A DNA stretch of 64,000 bases from contig JAGTTD010000010.1 in assembly GCA_018398585.1 (NCBI GenBank), forward strand, positions 26,638,638 through 26,702,637. The letters run 5' to 3'. Position 1 is the first letter of the stretch. Every line of letters begins with the position of its first letter. The stretch comes from Simmondsia chinensis. Lineage: Eukaryota; Streptophyta; Magnoliopsida; Caryophyllales; Simmondsiaceae. Of the stretch, positions 22,718-33,231 are shown piece after piece. The notes beneath the pieces are model-generated. The model worked only from the letters and a program-made list of their open reading frames with translations, was not told the DNA's origin and searched no databases. The translations under genes and the position numbers were made by a program.

Positions 22718-22859
22718 GTGTAATATGTGAATGAGCGACCAAAATATAACTCTTTTGTTACAATATGTTTGACTTGAAGATTACAAAAAATATGAAAAAA
22801 TGACTTTTAATAAAGAATAGAAGGGAAAGAATTGACTGAAGAAATTGTCTCGTCATAGC

Positions 22860-23540
22860 GAATCTACTGCCCTAAGTCATTTATGCCTCAATAGAGGTAC
22901 AATGTGTTGAATGGCAATCCGACTCCCAGGGTTAAGACGGCATCCAGTTTACTCCAGAGAAGTGGGTTGGAGTATGCCCAAACTTGCTCAGTAATGGAAG
23001 AGAGAATATCGACAGAGAAAAGAAAGTCGTGAGACGGAGAAATATATGAGAATTTCATATATGAGTTCTATGTTTATCATAACCCTAAATGACCGTATTT
23101 ATAGAGTAAAATACTTGGAGGTTAAGTAAAAGATCGTGGCAAAGAATTTGCCTCAAATAAGAAAAGTAGCGGATATGGAGAACCTAAAAATTTGGTCAGT
23201 TGTGGAAAAATCAATTAAGGAAAGAGCGGGAAAAGATGCGGTCAAAATGCATATTCGAGCTCGAGCTTGTAACCTCGAGACTCGAGACCCAAAGAATAGA
23301 CAGAGCCTCGAGCTAATGGCCTCGAGGTCCACGAGGGATGACATCTAGAACTCGAATAACATCCTCAAGAATAATCCCAACAATAAGAACTCATCATGAG
23401 TTAGTTTACGACAACTTAAACAATATGAGGGTTGTAAAAATAAAAGTCTAGGTTAGAAAAAGTCCGGCACGTCAGGCGAGCTCGTGTGTCGTTCAAAAAA
23501 CCCACTCTAGGCCCCCGCAATACTTTATCAAGTACAACAA
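22860..23540 (-). repeat. Possible solo LTR with CTCGAG cluster
   Basis: On the minus strand TATAAATACGG (near 23100) is followed by a purine/pyrimidine-biased U5-like stretch, and upstream there are five CTCGAG sites in 67 bp (23260-23326). No PBS, PPT or partner LTR was found, so the assignment and ends are tentative. Confidence 0.35.
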
Positions 23541-23925
23541 CAGAGGGGTATATAAACTGGACTCTTATCATCTAGATTTTCTATGTGAGATTGAGGTAAA
23601 ATACAAGCCTTCAAAAATTAAAGCACACTACCCCAAATTCCAACGCCGTAAACATGCAATAATTATATTTAGCAACGTGATATGGGGCCCGAATTGTTAA
23701 TATTTAATTTTGGCTGTGGTTGTACAGATATCAACAGAAGTTGGGAATATCTGTTAAGTACATAATTTTTTTCTTGTTTGACTCTTCATTTGATATTGAG
23801 AATCTCTTGCTTTGCCATTGCTGCCAATGATCGTTGATCTTGCCATGTGATGTCGTATATCCTCTTTATTTAATAAAGGGTTGTTGGCATCAAATGTCAT
23901 TGTACTTTACCTATTATATCAATTT

Positions 23926-24226
23926 AGTCCTCATATTTTTAATTGTGTCAATTTAGTTGATGTAAAATTGATATTGTGTCAATTTGGTTCTTAGAGTAAA
24001 ATTTAAGTTAAGTTGTTAATAACATTTTTAATGGTTCAACTGTGGATTGATTTAAATTGAGTCAATGGGCAGATTTGTAGTTAGTTACTTGTATCTAATG
24101 TGATTGTGCCGTTAAAAATTATGTCAATAACTTGGCTTAAATTTGACCAAAGGACTAAATTAACAAAATATAAATTGTCGAGGGACCAAATTGACAAAAT
24201 TAAAAGTATAAGGACTAAATTGACAT
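23926..24226. mobile_element. MITE with long terminal inverted repeats
   Basis: The left end TCAATTTAGTCCTCATA and the right end TATAAGGACTAAATTGACA are inverted copies, and similarity continues inward (AATTGTGTCAATTTAG versus CCAAATTGACAAAATT). About 300 bp, non-coding. The target duplication is unclear, so superfamily is not assigned. Confidence 0.65.
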
Positions 24227-24327
24227 GAGAAAAGCTCTGGAACAGAGGCGCTATACCCTCCATAGCCTCCTTGCACTCCAGGGCTACTTCGACGTGGCAA
24301 TTGGCTGCATTCTCGGCCATCGAGATT
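24227..24327 (-). other. Short unexplained segment between MITE and copia LTR
   Basis: Minus strand opens MAENAANCHVEVALECKEAM for about 30 codons before running into the MITE. Its GC content is higher than the surroundings. It may be a scrap of host exon at the copia insertion site; no family recognised. Confidence 0.25.
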
Positions 24328-24710
24328 TGGTTTGGAATATTTCAAAATTATTTCCTAAATTGGCTAGAGCCGGAGCAGCGAAAACAAATTTAAAACCGTT
24401 AATTTTAAATCTAAAAGCCTAATCTAATTAAACTATTTAATTAAATCTAGATCCTACTCTAATAGATTCATAACATAACAAACAAAAATATCATATAGAA
24501 CTGATATAAACATGGTATGTAGAATAAACAAAATAAAGGAAGAACATTAAAGTCAAACTTTATATAACATACCTAAAGCAAGAACTCCCATATGAATTAA
24601 AAGATCTGGAATCTAAGAAGAAAATTTCTTGACACCTTAAGGCTTTCTTCATAGTGACCTCCTTTGCACCGGGAGTGTAGGCTCATAAAATATTTAGTTT
24701 AGAAAAAATT

Positions 24711-25113
24711 TGTTATGATTCAAGATGAATCATAACATAAGATAGAGAAAGAATTGAGATGAGAAGTAGAATAAAAGTGATGAGAAAAAGAAAGAATTAG
24801 GGTTGAGAAGGAGAATCAATTTAATTTCATTCAATGAATCTTCTTATAAGAAATATCTAACTATTTATAGGGATTTAGCTAAGAAAGAAGAACAATGCAC
24901 CGGGACTACTAATCCAACCGACTCACAGCACAGCCGCCAAAAAGGACTAAACTACACTTGACCGCTTAAACCACTTTTCCCACCAAGGCCTAATTCAAAC
25001 CATTTACTAGAGTTAGCCATTATTCTAAGGAAATACAACCTTCAAACATCAAAAGGACAATTACAAAGCAATTACAGACACTAATACAGACTTCCACAGC
25101 CGTGATAATGACA
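24711..25113 (-). repeat. 3' LTR of the gypsy element
   Basis: 403 bp between TGTTATGATT and AATGACA; on the minus strand preceded by PPT CTTAAGGAGGAGGTAT (25114-25129). TATAAATAG (minus) lies near 24872. Confidence 0.9.
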
Positions 25114-25255
25114 ATACCTCCTCCTTAAGAACATTCTTGCCTCAAGAATGAAAAGAGGGAAATTAGTTCTTGAGGAAATTCAAGTTATCCTATGTAGCAT
25201 TCTCCAATCCCAAGTTTGCCCACTATACGAGCACTTCCTTGAAGCCTTGACCCTG

Positions 25256-25920
25256 TTATTGCACAACACGAGAGTCTAATATACCAGTAGGTTCCTGAAA
25301 AATGCATCCCTGGACAGAATCTATTGGAGGTGCTGTAGAACTGGAAGAGCCCTCTGCTACATGCTTCTTTAAGAGAGATACATGAAACACGGGATGCACA
25401 TATGAATCAGGAGGTAACTCCAACCTATAAGCAACACTTCCTAACTTCTCCAAGATCTTGTAAGGGCCAAAGTAATGAGCACATAGCTTGACATTCCTGT
25501 GCATTGCCACTGATGCTTGCCCATAAGGCTGTAACTTTAAGAAAACAAAATCACCAATCTCAAAAGTTCGTCAGTTCTTTTCTTATCCGTAAAAAAAATT
25601 TCATCCTGGACTGGGCTACTTGAAGGTTGTCCTGGAGTTGTTGCACTAACTGCTGCCTTTGAGTTAGAAGGTCATTAACTTTAACCATCTCGGAGACTGC
25701 TCCTTACAGAACAAAGGGAGAGAGTGGATCATACCCATACAGTGGCTTGAATGGAGTTGTTCCTAGAGTTGAATGAGTGTGTGTGTTCTACCAAAAACTT
25801 AGCCAAAGATAACCATTTGTGCCAATTCTTAGGCTGGTTGAATGTCATACCCCTCAAATATTGCTATACACGTTGGTTTACTCTCTCTGTTTGACCATTC
25901 GTTTGAAGATGGTATGAGGA
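25256..25920 (-). pseudogene. Gypsy integrase C-terminal region
   Basis: The last 84 codons (25256-25510) contain CAHYFGPYKILEKLGSVAYR and HPVFHVSLLKKH, the conserved tail that follows gypsy integrase and contributes to target choice. Upstream to 25920 the frame is broken but gives fragments such as the tail of the catalytic core. No chromodomain is seen after the HPVFHVS block. Confidence 0.75.
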
Positions 25921-26694
25921 ACTCAGAGGAAATGTTGATCCAAGCAATAAGAACAATTCATGCCAGAATTTGCTAGTAAACAACCTGTCTCAATTTGAGA
26001 TAATAGATTGAGGTAATCCATGAAGCTTGTAGATGTGATCCAAGAATAGTCTTGCAAACCTCTTAGCTGTAATGGGATGATGGAGAGCAATGAAATGCCC
26101 AAACTGGGTAAAACGATCCACAACTACCCAAATAATCCCCTTTCCCTCGGATTTAGGCAATCCTTCAATAAAATCCATACTGATATATTGCCAAGCTGCC
26201 TAAGGGATAGGTAAGGGCTGAAGAAACTCTGGGCAATGCACATGATCACTCTTCGTACGTTGGCAAGTCTCACATACTTGAACCAATTCAATCACATCTT
26301 TCTTCATTCCAGTCCAATGGAAATACTACCTCAGCCTCTGATATGTACTCTCAATACCGGAATGGCCACCCCAAGAAGATGCATGAAAGGCCAAGACCAC
26401 TTGCTTCCTCAAATCTGTTGATGTACCAATATACACTCTCCCCTTGAACCTAATAATGCCTTTACTGAAAGAAAGATCGGATTCACCATCTTGAGGGTCT
26501 TTAACACTGAAGGCTATTATACTATCAAGAGCAAAATCATCCCCTTCGTAAGATTTCAATACCTCTTCCATCCAAGAAGGTAGAGCAAGTGAAATAGTAG
26601 CACAAGCAGCAGGCTCTACATCTTCTTGCCTCTTTAATAGAGCATTAGCTACAAGGTTTTCCTTTACACTTCTGTACTGAATTGAGTAGTCCAA
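25921..26694 (-). pseudogene. Gypsy integrase HHCC and catalytic core
   Basis: HASSWGGHSGIESTYQRL (near 26326-26400) is the His-containing part of the zinc-binding domain; the core begins SMDFIEGLPKSEGKGIIWVVVDRFTQFGHF (26178 down), with the first catalytic Asp region recognisable, and LDHIYKLHGLPQSIISN leads to the second Asp. Shifts occur near 26330 and 25990. Integrase would join element cDNA to chromosomal DNA. Confidence 0.8.
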
Positions 26695-27032
26695 CCTAAC
26701 ATCTTCGTGACACCCTTGCCTTGAACTCTTATGGTGATCTTTTGCTCAAGCAAATACTTGAGACTTTGGTGGTCAGTTCTAATGATAAAGTGATGACCTT
26801 CGAGATAGTGTCTCCACTTTTTCACTGCCATCAAGATTGCTAGATATTCCTTTTCATATATGGATAGACCCAAATGCCTCGGGCTTAAAGCTTGATTAAG
26901 GTAAGCTAGAGGTCTTCCATTTTGAGATAGAACTGCTCCCACTTCTTTGCTACAAGCATTAGTTTCAAGGATGAATGGCACACTAAAATCTGGCATTGCA
27001 AGAACTAGTGCTAAGCTCATAGCAGTCTTCAA
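26664..27032 (-). pseudogene. Gypsy RNase H
   Basis: Contains PFILETNACSKEVGAVLSQ (the usual Asp of TDAS is Asn here), RPLAYLNQALSPRHLG, YEKEYLAILMAVKKWRHYL and IIRTDHQSLKYLL. The change of the first acidic residue would remove metal binding. RNase H degrades the RNA strand of the RNA/DNA hybrid during reverse transcription. Confidence 0.85.
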
Positions 27033-27233
27033 CTATTCTAATGCTGCTATGGGCTAATTCTGTTCAGATGAAAGCATCTTTCTTAAAGAGATCTATCAAA
27101 GGCTCGACAATCATGCCATACCAAGCTATAAATTTTCTTTAACAACCAATCAACCCCAGAAATCCCCTTAACTGTTTGAGCGTTAGTGGTGTAGGCCAAT
27201 CTTTCATTGCCTGAACCTTTGAAGGGTCTGTAG

Positions 27234-27878
27234 CTAGTCCCTTAATAGAATCACATGGCCTAAATACTCTACTTGAGTTATAGCAAAAGAACATTTGGAG
27301 AGCTTTGCAAACAACTTGTGATGTCTCATGTTACTAAACACTTGATCTAGGTGTGCTATATGACCCTCCAGAGATGGGCTATATACCAAAACATTGTCAA
27401 AAAACACAAGAACAAACTTTCTCAAGAAGGGCTTGAACATTGAATCCGTTAGAGCTTGAAATGTGGCTGGAGCATTTGATAATCCAAATAGCATTACCAC
27501 AAATTAATAATGTTCACGATGTGTTCTAAAAGCACTCTTATGAATGTCTTGATCCAACACTCTAATCTGGTAATTGCCTTGCCTCAACTCGAACTTGGAG
27601 AAACACATTGCTCCATACAACTCATCTAAGAGATCGTCAACGATGGAAATTGGGAATTTGTCTTAAATTGTAAGGGAGTTAAGTTTCCTGTAATCAATAC
27701 ACATCCGGGAAGTCCCATCCTTCTTTTTAACTAATATCACTGAAGAAGCAAATGGGCTGTGACCGTGTCTGATGAATTTTGTCCTTAATAGCTCATCTAC
27801 TTGCCTCTCAATTTTAGTTTTTTGAGAATGAAGATACATGTAAGGTGTAAGGCTCACTAGAATCGAACTTGCTTTCAA
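27234..27878 (-). pseudogene. Gypsy reverse transcriptase
   Basis: 27663-27878 encodes [40 protein letters not shown], the fingers region. After a broken patch, 27234-27500 encodes LFGLSNAPATFQALTDSMF and FVLVFFDNVLVYSPS: the catalytic FFDD is FFDN, so the second Asp is lost. KCSFAITQVEYLGHVI closes the domain. Confidence 0.88.
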
Positions 27879-27994
27879 AGGAATAGCATGATCGAACGTC
27901 CTCTTACGAGGAAGGGAGGTTGGCTGGTAAAATAAATCATTATAGTTCTATAAGAGCTCGTCAATTGCAGGATTAGAATTCACCTAAGCACCTA

Positions 27995-28420
27995 TTAGAG
28001 CAGCATCACTATCCACTGGTAGGATACTTTCTTGATCACTCCTTGTAACCTTTTTCCCTTCAACAATTGCTGTTGTCCTTGCTCCATAATCCCTTGCAGC
28101 TTCACACTTTGGCCATTTATTTCAAAGGAAACTGATAATTGAGTAGAATCAAACACTAAGGAGCTGACAGTTTTCATCCAATCAACACCTAAAATCATGT
28201 CACAGCCTCGCAATCTCAAGACTCTAAAATCATGCACGAAATTGTGACCTTGAATCTGCCAACAGAACTGCCTACATTTAGTATGTGTTATTATCGAATT
28301 TCCATTAGCAACTGTCACCGCAAAAGGGCTTGTCTTGATCATTTCATGTCCCACAGCTCTTACAACCTTCGGATCTATAAAACTATGCATGCTACCATTG
28401 TCGATTACAATTAATAAAGG
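27995..28420 (-). pseudogene. Gypsy retroviral-type aspartic protease
   Basis: On the minus strand LLIVIDNGSMHSFID places DNG where the catalytic D-S/T-G belongs (28394-28402), followed by ANGNSI, FRVLRLRGCDMILGVDWM, the typical GVDWL-type end of plant gypsy proteases. The frame after about 28010 is lost. The protease would cleave gag-pol. Confidence 0.8.
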
Positions 28421-28530
28421 TTTGCACCTGGCCTCTCCCTTGATTCTTATTGTGATGAGCCATTCCCTATCATTGCTATAACTAAAATCTCCATCTAATC
28501 ATCATCAGATTCCCCTTGCACATCCTCAAC

Positions 28531-29227
28531 CTAATCGCTGATATGCTCCTCCATTTCATGGACTTCTTGATCACTTTCAGTCTCAACTCCAGTGACTGTA
28601 ATCAAGAACTTTGGATTGCACTTGTGGCCAAAGAAATACCTTTGGTTGCACTTAAAGCACAACCATTGAGCCTTCATTTCCTCCAAACTCAAGGCCTTAG
28701 GAGCTACAATAGCAACAGAGTGTTGGGAAGGTGCCACTTGACCTTTTTTGTTCCTTAAACCATCAGAATTTGCCAAGATAGTAGCTTCAAACAGCTTTGC
28801 TTTAGGAAAGGCTTGTGTTAAAGTCATAGGATTCAATGCCTTGACCGAATGTTCAATATTTGGCTTAAGACCATTGATAAAACTCGAGACATAGTAAGCC
28901 TCATTTGCACCAGGGTTCACAGTTATCATTCAAGCTCTTAGGTTCTCAAAACGAGCCATGTATTCTTTCACATATGTCGTCTAAGCTACCTTGTTGAAGT
29001 GATTCACCACATCTCTTGGATCTTCATCACCACAGCACTCACACAATTCCTCCACAAACTTAGGCCAATTGAGTGCCGGTCTGCTGCAAATCAAGTTGTA
29101 AAACCACACCTCTTGATCACTTTGAAGATAAACAACAGCTAATTCCACCTTCTCTGCCTCAACATTGTGATAGAAGCGGCAGTATCTTTCACATCTTCTA
29201 ATCCACGATTGAGGTTATATTCTTTTC
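28531..29227 (-). pseudogene. Gypsy gag C-terminal half and nucleocapsid
   Basis: Starts at the LINE insertion with a readable RRCERYC-like block (minus strand, near 29205), AEKVELAVVYLQSDQEVWFYN, WPKFVEELCECCGDEDPRDVV and, after stops, SFINGLKPNIEHSV. The knuckle is CFKCNQRYFFGHKC, a C-x2-C-x-H-like metal site with spacing altered from CCHC. Joins to the gag 5' part at 31934-32316. Confidence 0.8.
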
Positions 29228-29477
29228 TTTTTTTTTTTTGATAAGTCAGTTGTATATATAAAAAAATTGTACAAATGTATGTTTAATACAAGTGTACGAG
29301 GGGCATACCCCAAGACACGGCAGGAGCCTACAATGCAAATCAAAAGACAACAAAACACGCAAAAAGCAAACAAAGAGGAAATACATAGGTACATCACAAC
29401 TAAGTACAAGCCTTTAAGTAAAAGGGAAACAATGCAAAAACAAAGTAATACCAAACCATAAGAAGAAAAAGGAAGCA

Positions 29478-29930
29478 TCAAGATTTCCTCTTGCCCTTTG
29501 ATTTCTTATTCTTGACTTGTGACATCTTCTTCAAGGCAGCCCTAGTCACACGACCTTCAATCCGAGGCGCAACCGCTGTACTTCCCATTGTAGTTGCTTC
29601 CAAGCTCACGCCACACAAATCAGGCTCTTCAAGCCTAATTAAAAAAGATTTGAGTGTCAATAATATCAACTGGAACCATAGCCCAACTCAAATCCTCCTC
29701 ACCGGTAAATGAATCAGCATCCAGTCGAAAATCCTCAATACCCAAACGAAGAACAACCCGGGTGGACCTGGGCTAAGACAGGGCACTCGAGCCCTTGCTG
29801 GGCTTGCTGGTGCCCGAAGGTGGGCCAGCATCACCGTGGTGCTGGCCCAAGGCCCAGTACTGGTAGACGTTCCCCCCGTAGCATGGGGGAACGCTCTATC
29901 TGCCCAGCTCAAGAAATGACCCCCCGTTAG

Positions 29931-29934
<4 letters not shown>
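29478..29934 (-). pseudogene. LINE ORF1 C-terminal region
   Basis: After the G tract the frame resumes in pieces: a Pro/Ala/Gly-rich part, then AAPRIEGRVTRAALKKMSQV and a basic KNKKSKGKRKS tail ending in a stop at 29478. A basic tail is usual in plant LINE ORF1. The 3' UTR follows at once, with nothing of ORF2 between. Confidence 0.6.

Positions 29935-29963
<29 letters not shown>
29935..29963 (+). repeat. 29-bp poly(G) tract in LINE ORF1
   Basis: Uninterrupted G run on the plus strand; in the LINE sense strand it is poly(C) and would code polyproline. Confidence 0.9.
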
Positions 29964-29965
<2 letters not shown>

Positions 29966-30069
29966 TAGCCGGCCCATTCTGAGGCCCAGAGCACAGCCCA
30001 GCAGGAGATAACGTGGGCTAAGAAGAAGACGGTAGGCCTGTAACCGGTGTCCCATCTCGAGCTTCAACC

Positions 30070-31095
30070 CTAACCTGATGTTCTCCCTCCGCGAGCCCAA
30101 CCCGAGAACCTAAATTTGCAACCAGCCCAACGGCAAGGGGCCCAATGCGACCCATCCCGAGGCCCAGCGTTAGGTGCCCCATTAGCCCCAACCGGAGGCC
30201 CATGGGGGTCCATCCCAATGCTACCAGCCCTGGTGGAGTCCGACGGCCCATCACTTGGGTCCCCCTCCGCAGCAACATCAGCCGTCACCTTCCCACGGTG
30301 GCAGTTACGATTCCGGTGTGTTTTTCCCTTTTTCCCAGCCTTATCAGAGGAAATCGGGTAAGATGGGTCTTGGCATGAGTGACCAAAAACATGACATGTT
30401 TGACAATGCTTAGGGAGAGCATCATACCTGACCTCTAACAAATACAACTCCATGCCTCCGTAATCAACGAACAATTTCTTGACCGGTGTAACTTTGGCAT
30501 CGAGTAGAAAACAAACCCTTGCGTAACTCATCATAGTAGCCTCTAATGTTGGCTTTTCCAAGAAAAGGGGTTTGCCCACAACACTAGCAACCGCGCTAAG
30601 TGATTCCCTCGTCCACATGGAGGGGCGCAAACCATGGATTTGAACCCAAACAGGAATGGAAGAAGGTTCACGCTTGGGTATTGTAGAACTCGTCCAATGT
30701 ATGAGAGCGAGAGAGTGACCTTTGAGGTGCCAAGGACCACCTTGTAGCACTTTCTCAAATGCCTCCCAAGTCTTTAACCGAAAAAAGAATATGTCTTCTT
30801 TAGAGAGGACACATTCCAAACCCGTAGACCCCCATAGTAATTTGGTTATCGCTATGCATTGGGAATATGCAACTCGGCCTCCAATGACGCGCCCTAGAAG
30901 AGTGCGCTCCCATTTCTCTTTAGCCTTACTCATATCTAGACCAACAATAGATGCAACAACCTTGCCATCGATATGCTTGGGAGGGACAAAAGCCAAGGAG
31001 AGATCGTTATCGGTGGAAGAAGTAGAACCCCAACCTCTATCACCATGAACAACCCCCTCATCTCCCCTGGTAGAGGAAACTTCGTTTTCTTCCAT
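30070..31095 (-). CDS. LINE ORF1 protein, DUF4283-like with degenerate zinc knuckle
   Basis: 341 codons open from an ATG at 31095 following a long 5' UTR. Residues 40-150 match the DUF4283 pattern of plant LINE/gag-like proteins (LLGRVIGGRVAYSQCIAI, FFRLKTWEAFEKVLQGGPWH, then IPVWVQIHGLRPSMWT). Near residue 230 RYDALPKHCQTCHVFGHSCQ is the zf-CCHC_4 region, but the last Cys of C-x2-C-x4-H-x4-C is Pro. The C-terminus is Pro/Gly/Asp-rich and shifts frame at 30070. ORF1 binds LINE RNA. It is the longest undamaged retroelement frame in this nest, fitting a later insertion than its gypsy host. Confidence 0.8.
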   Translation of the reverse strand: MEENEVSSTRGDEGVVHGDRGWGSTSSTDNDLSLAFVPPKHIDGKVVASIVGLDMSKAKEKWERTLLGRVIGGRVAYSQCIAITKLLWGSTGLECVLSKEDIFFFRLKTWEAFEKVLQGGPWHLKGHSLALIHWTSSTIPKREPSSIPVWVQIHGLRPSMWTRESLSAVASVVGKPLFLEKPTLEATMMSYARVCFLLDAKVTPVKKLFVDYGGMELYLLEVRYDALPKHCQTCHVFGHSCQDPSYPISSDKAGKKGKTHRNRNCHRGKVTADVAAEGDPSDGPSDSTRAGSIGMDPHGPPVGANGAPNAGPRDGSHWAPCRWAGCKFRFSGWARGGRTSG

Positions 31096-31933
31096 TCAAG
31101 CTTGCATTTTAGCCATCATAGACCCGAAAACTAAAGCCCAAAAGAGGAAAGGACCCAAAAATTGAAAAAAAAAAAAAAAAAAGGAAATTGATGTTTCACC
31201 GGAAACCACCCCTCGAACCACCCAAAGACCACCACGACACGCCTAGACCACCGGTTGGAAACAAAAATTTTCAAATCTAACACGAAGCAAGGAAGTGTGT
31301 GATCTTAGGAAGAAATCCCAACAACCCACACTTCCAAATCTTGTAAAATCTTGAGGGAAAATTCGGGTATGCAAAACACAACCGCCGTGCGCCGCCACCA
31401 CCTCCCCACCGGCAACACACCGACCAAGAGGGACCCCAACCAACCAGAAACACCACAACAAAGGAAGATTGAGAAGACTTACAGACAAGAGCCCCAAATC
31501 TGGAGAGAGAGAGAGAGAAGTCGTGACCCAAAATCACCAGGAGAGAGAAAATGGCATGTGCCCCGCCCCACGCCACCAATGCCTGTCGGACAACCACCAG
31601 GAGGACGAAAAGGGAGAGGCGAGTCACCAAGGAGTGGTCGTTGGTGATGGGCTCACTGGGAAGGCAGCCATGAACGTCCCACGTCTCCTCACCACAACCC
31701 CAAAACCCTAGCACCCTCTCTTGCTCTTTTCACCCTCTTTCGACCGACGGACACACCAGCGGGCACCACCACCATGAAATGGAGGAGCTGGCAAACACAC
31801 TGCCACCGTTCCCAACCCCATAGGCCCTTCCATGAGCCGTCACGTGCGTGCCCTAGCCACGGTGAAAAAAAATCGCCCAGTCGTCCCTGAATCGCCAAAC
31901 CTAGGAAAATGCAATCTTTCTTTTTTTTTTTTT

Positions 31934-32316
31934 CCCCCATCAAAAGTATCAATCTCAACCTTAGGCTATCGAATTCTATTGCTCCTCTCCATAGCCACAC
32001 CTTCAAAACTCTCTTCAGATGCTAGAGGATGCCAAGGATCAATAGGTCTCGTGTGTTGACTTCCAGACGACAATATTCTAGCTCCAGGAGGCATAGCTTG
32101 ACGCGTGATTTGTTCTTGCATTCCTACCCGCTGTTGTTGCACTTGTTGCTGCGATTAAGATATGTTTCCAACCTTTTGAGTCACTGAACCAACTGCTAAC
32201 ATCAAATCGTGCATTTGTTTCTACAGCTGAGCAATCATGTCAACTTGATTTGATTCCACGGCTGTTGCTCCAGCATTAGCAGCAGCATTGGCTCTAGTAG
32301 TAGCTCCACCTGCCAT
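31934..32316 (-). pseudogene. Gypsy gag N-terminal part
   Basis: Begins MAGGATTRANAAANAGATAV at the ATG of 32316, Ala/Gln-rich, with stops after about 34, 59 and 116 residues, and ends EIDTFDG where the LINE enters. Comparable in layout to the gag at 1-1158. Confidence 0.75.
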
Positions 32317-32475
32317 TGCAATCACCTTCTTGCATTTGGCTAGATTATGCACACTCTAACCTCTAGAATCTGATCAGCACAACCTAATCAGATGATCTTC
32401 TAACTAATGAAGCTTGATCGGATTGCTAAACAATCAAATTGAATGTAATTCGACTCAATAGCAGCAAATAGACAA

Positions 32476-32487
32476 GCTCTGATACCA
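32476..32487 (-). promoter_or_regulatory. Primer binding site of the gypsy element
   Basis: Minus strand TGGTATCAGAGC, exact match to the plant tRNA-iMet primer site, two bases from the LTR. Confidence 0.9.
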
Positions 32488-32489
32488 AT

Positions 32490-32898
32490 TATTATGATTC
32501 AAGATCAATCTTGAATCATAACCTAGGATAGTGAAAGAATTGAGATGAGAAGTAAAAGAAAAGTGATGAAAAAAAAACGGAGAATTAGGGTTCAGAAGAA
32601 GAATCAATTCAATTTCATTCAATGAATCCTTTTACAAAAAAATATCTAACTATTTATAAGGATTTAGCTAAGAAAGGAGAACAATACAATGGGATCACTA
32701 ATCCAACTAACCTCCAGCACAGCCGCCAAAAATGACTAAACTATACTTAACCACTTAAACCACTTTTCCCGCCAAGGCCTAATTCAAACGATTTACTAGA
32801 GTTAGCCATTATTCTAAGGAAATACAACCTTCCAACATCAAAAGCACAATTACAAAGCAATTATAGACACTAATACAGACTTTCACAGCCGTGATCCA
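32490..32898 (-). repeat. 5' LTR of the gypsy element
   Basis: Homologous to 24711-25113 along its length; ends GTGATCCA instead of GTGATAATGACA. Near its PBS edge an inverted repeat TTATGATTCAAGAT-CA-ATCTTGAATCATAA has 14-bp arms; the partner LTR has a shorter form. Confidence 0.9.
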
Positions 32899-33011
32899 AA
32901 ATTTCTTAAATTTTTTGCTCTAATACTTTTGAAGAACAATTCGTCAAAAGAAATTATGTAAAATTTTTAACATGAAAAACTCCCATAACAATTTCTAGGA
33001 TTTTTCATAGG

Positions 33012-33231
33012 AGCATATCCAGTGCCTCAAGGGCTCCCACCTATGCAGGGTCTGGGGGGGCGGATGTACGCAGCCTTCCCCCTTCAGGGTGTTAACCTGA
33101 AGAGAGGCTGTTTCCCAGTGCCCCCAACCTGAGGGTGAGGACTTCCCAGGAGGTCACCCATCTTGGTACTACTCTCGCCCAAGCACACTTAACTTCGGAG
33201 TTCTAATGGGATCCGATGACGGCGTGTTGGA
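33012..33231 (-). mobile_element. SINE with 5S rRNA head, copy 2
   Basis: Minus strand shows GGATCCCATTAGAACTCCG, AAGTTAAGTGTGCTTGGGCG, GAGAGTAGTACCA and GATGGGTGACCTCCTGGGAA: the full 5S internal promoter (A box, intermediate element, C box) closer to genuine 5S than copy 1. The tail is GAAACAGCCTCTCT, GGGAAGGCTGCGTACATC, CCCCCCAGACCC, GTGGGAGCCC, CACTGGATATG. No clear target duplication. It interrupts the copia LTR. Confidence 0.82.

Larger units (their letters stand above)
29228..31914 (-). mobile_element. L1-type LINE lacking ORF2
   Basis: Minus-strand order: GC-rich 5' UTR (31096-31914), ORF1 (30070-31095 and a degraded C-terminal part to 29478), 3' UTR containing GGGTATGCCCCTCGTACACT and ending ACTTATC(A)n at 29228-29239. 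It splits the gypsy gag between TFDG and the RRCERY block. Purine-rich AAAAGAAAGA/AAAGAAAAGA on both sides may be the target duplication. ORF2 (endonuclease/RT, normally about 4 kb) is absent. Confidence 0.8.
24711..32898 (-). mobile_element. Ty3/gypsy element with LINE insertion in gag
   Basis: LTRs at 24711-25113 and 32490-32898, PBS, gag, protease, RT, RNase H and integrase in gypsy order (integrase last). A 5-bp duplication AAATT lies at 24706-24710 and 32899-32903. Both LTR pairs carry TTATGATTCAAGAT near one end. The element is dead: protease and RT catalytic residues are changed, and every domain has stops. Confidence 0.93.

Noticed and set aside
31277..32006. Several ORFs on both strands near 31.3-32.0 kb
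   Set aside because: They fall in the GC-rich 5' UTR of the LINE and at its junction with gypsy gag; no family match and they overlap one another.
5900..33231. Cassandra TRIM
   Set aside because: Cassandra has the 5S part in paired LTRs with PBS and PPT; here there is a single 5S head followed by a SINE tail and no LTR pair.
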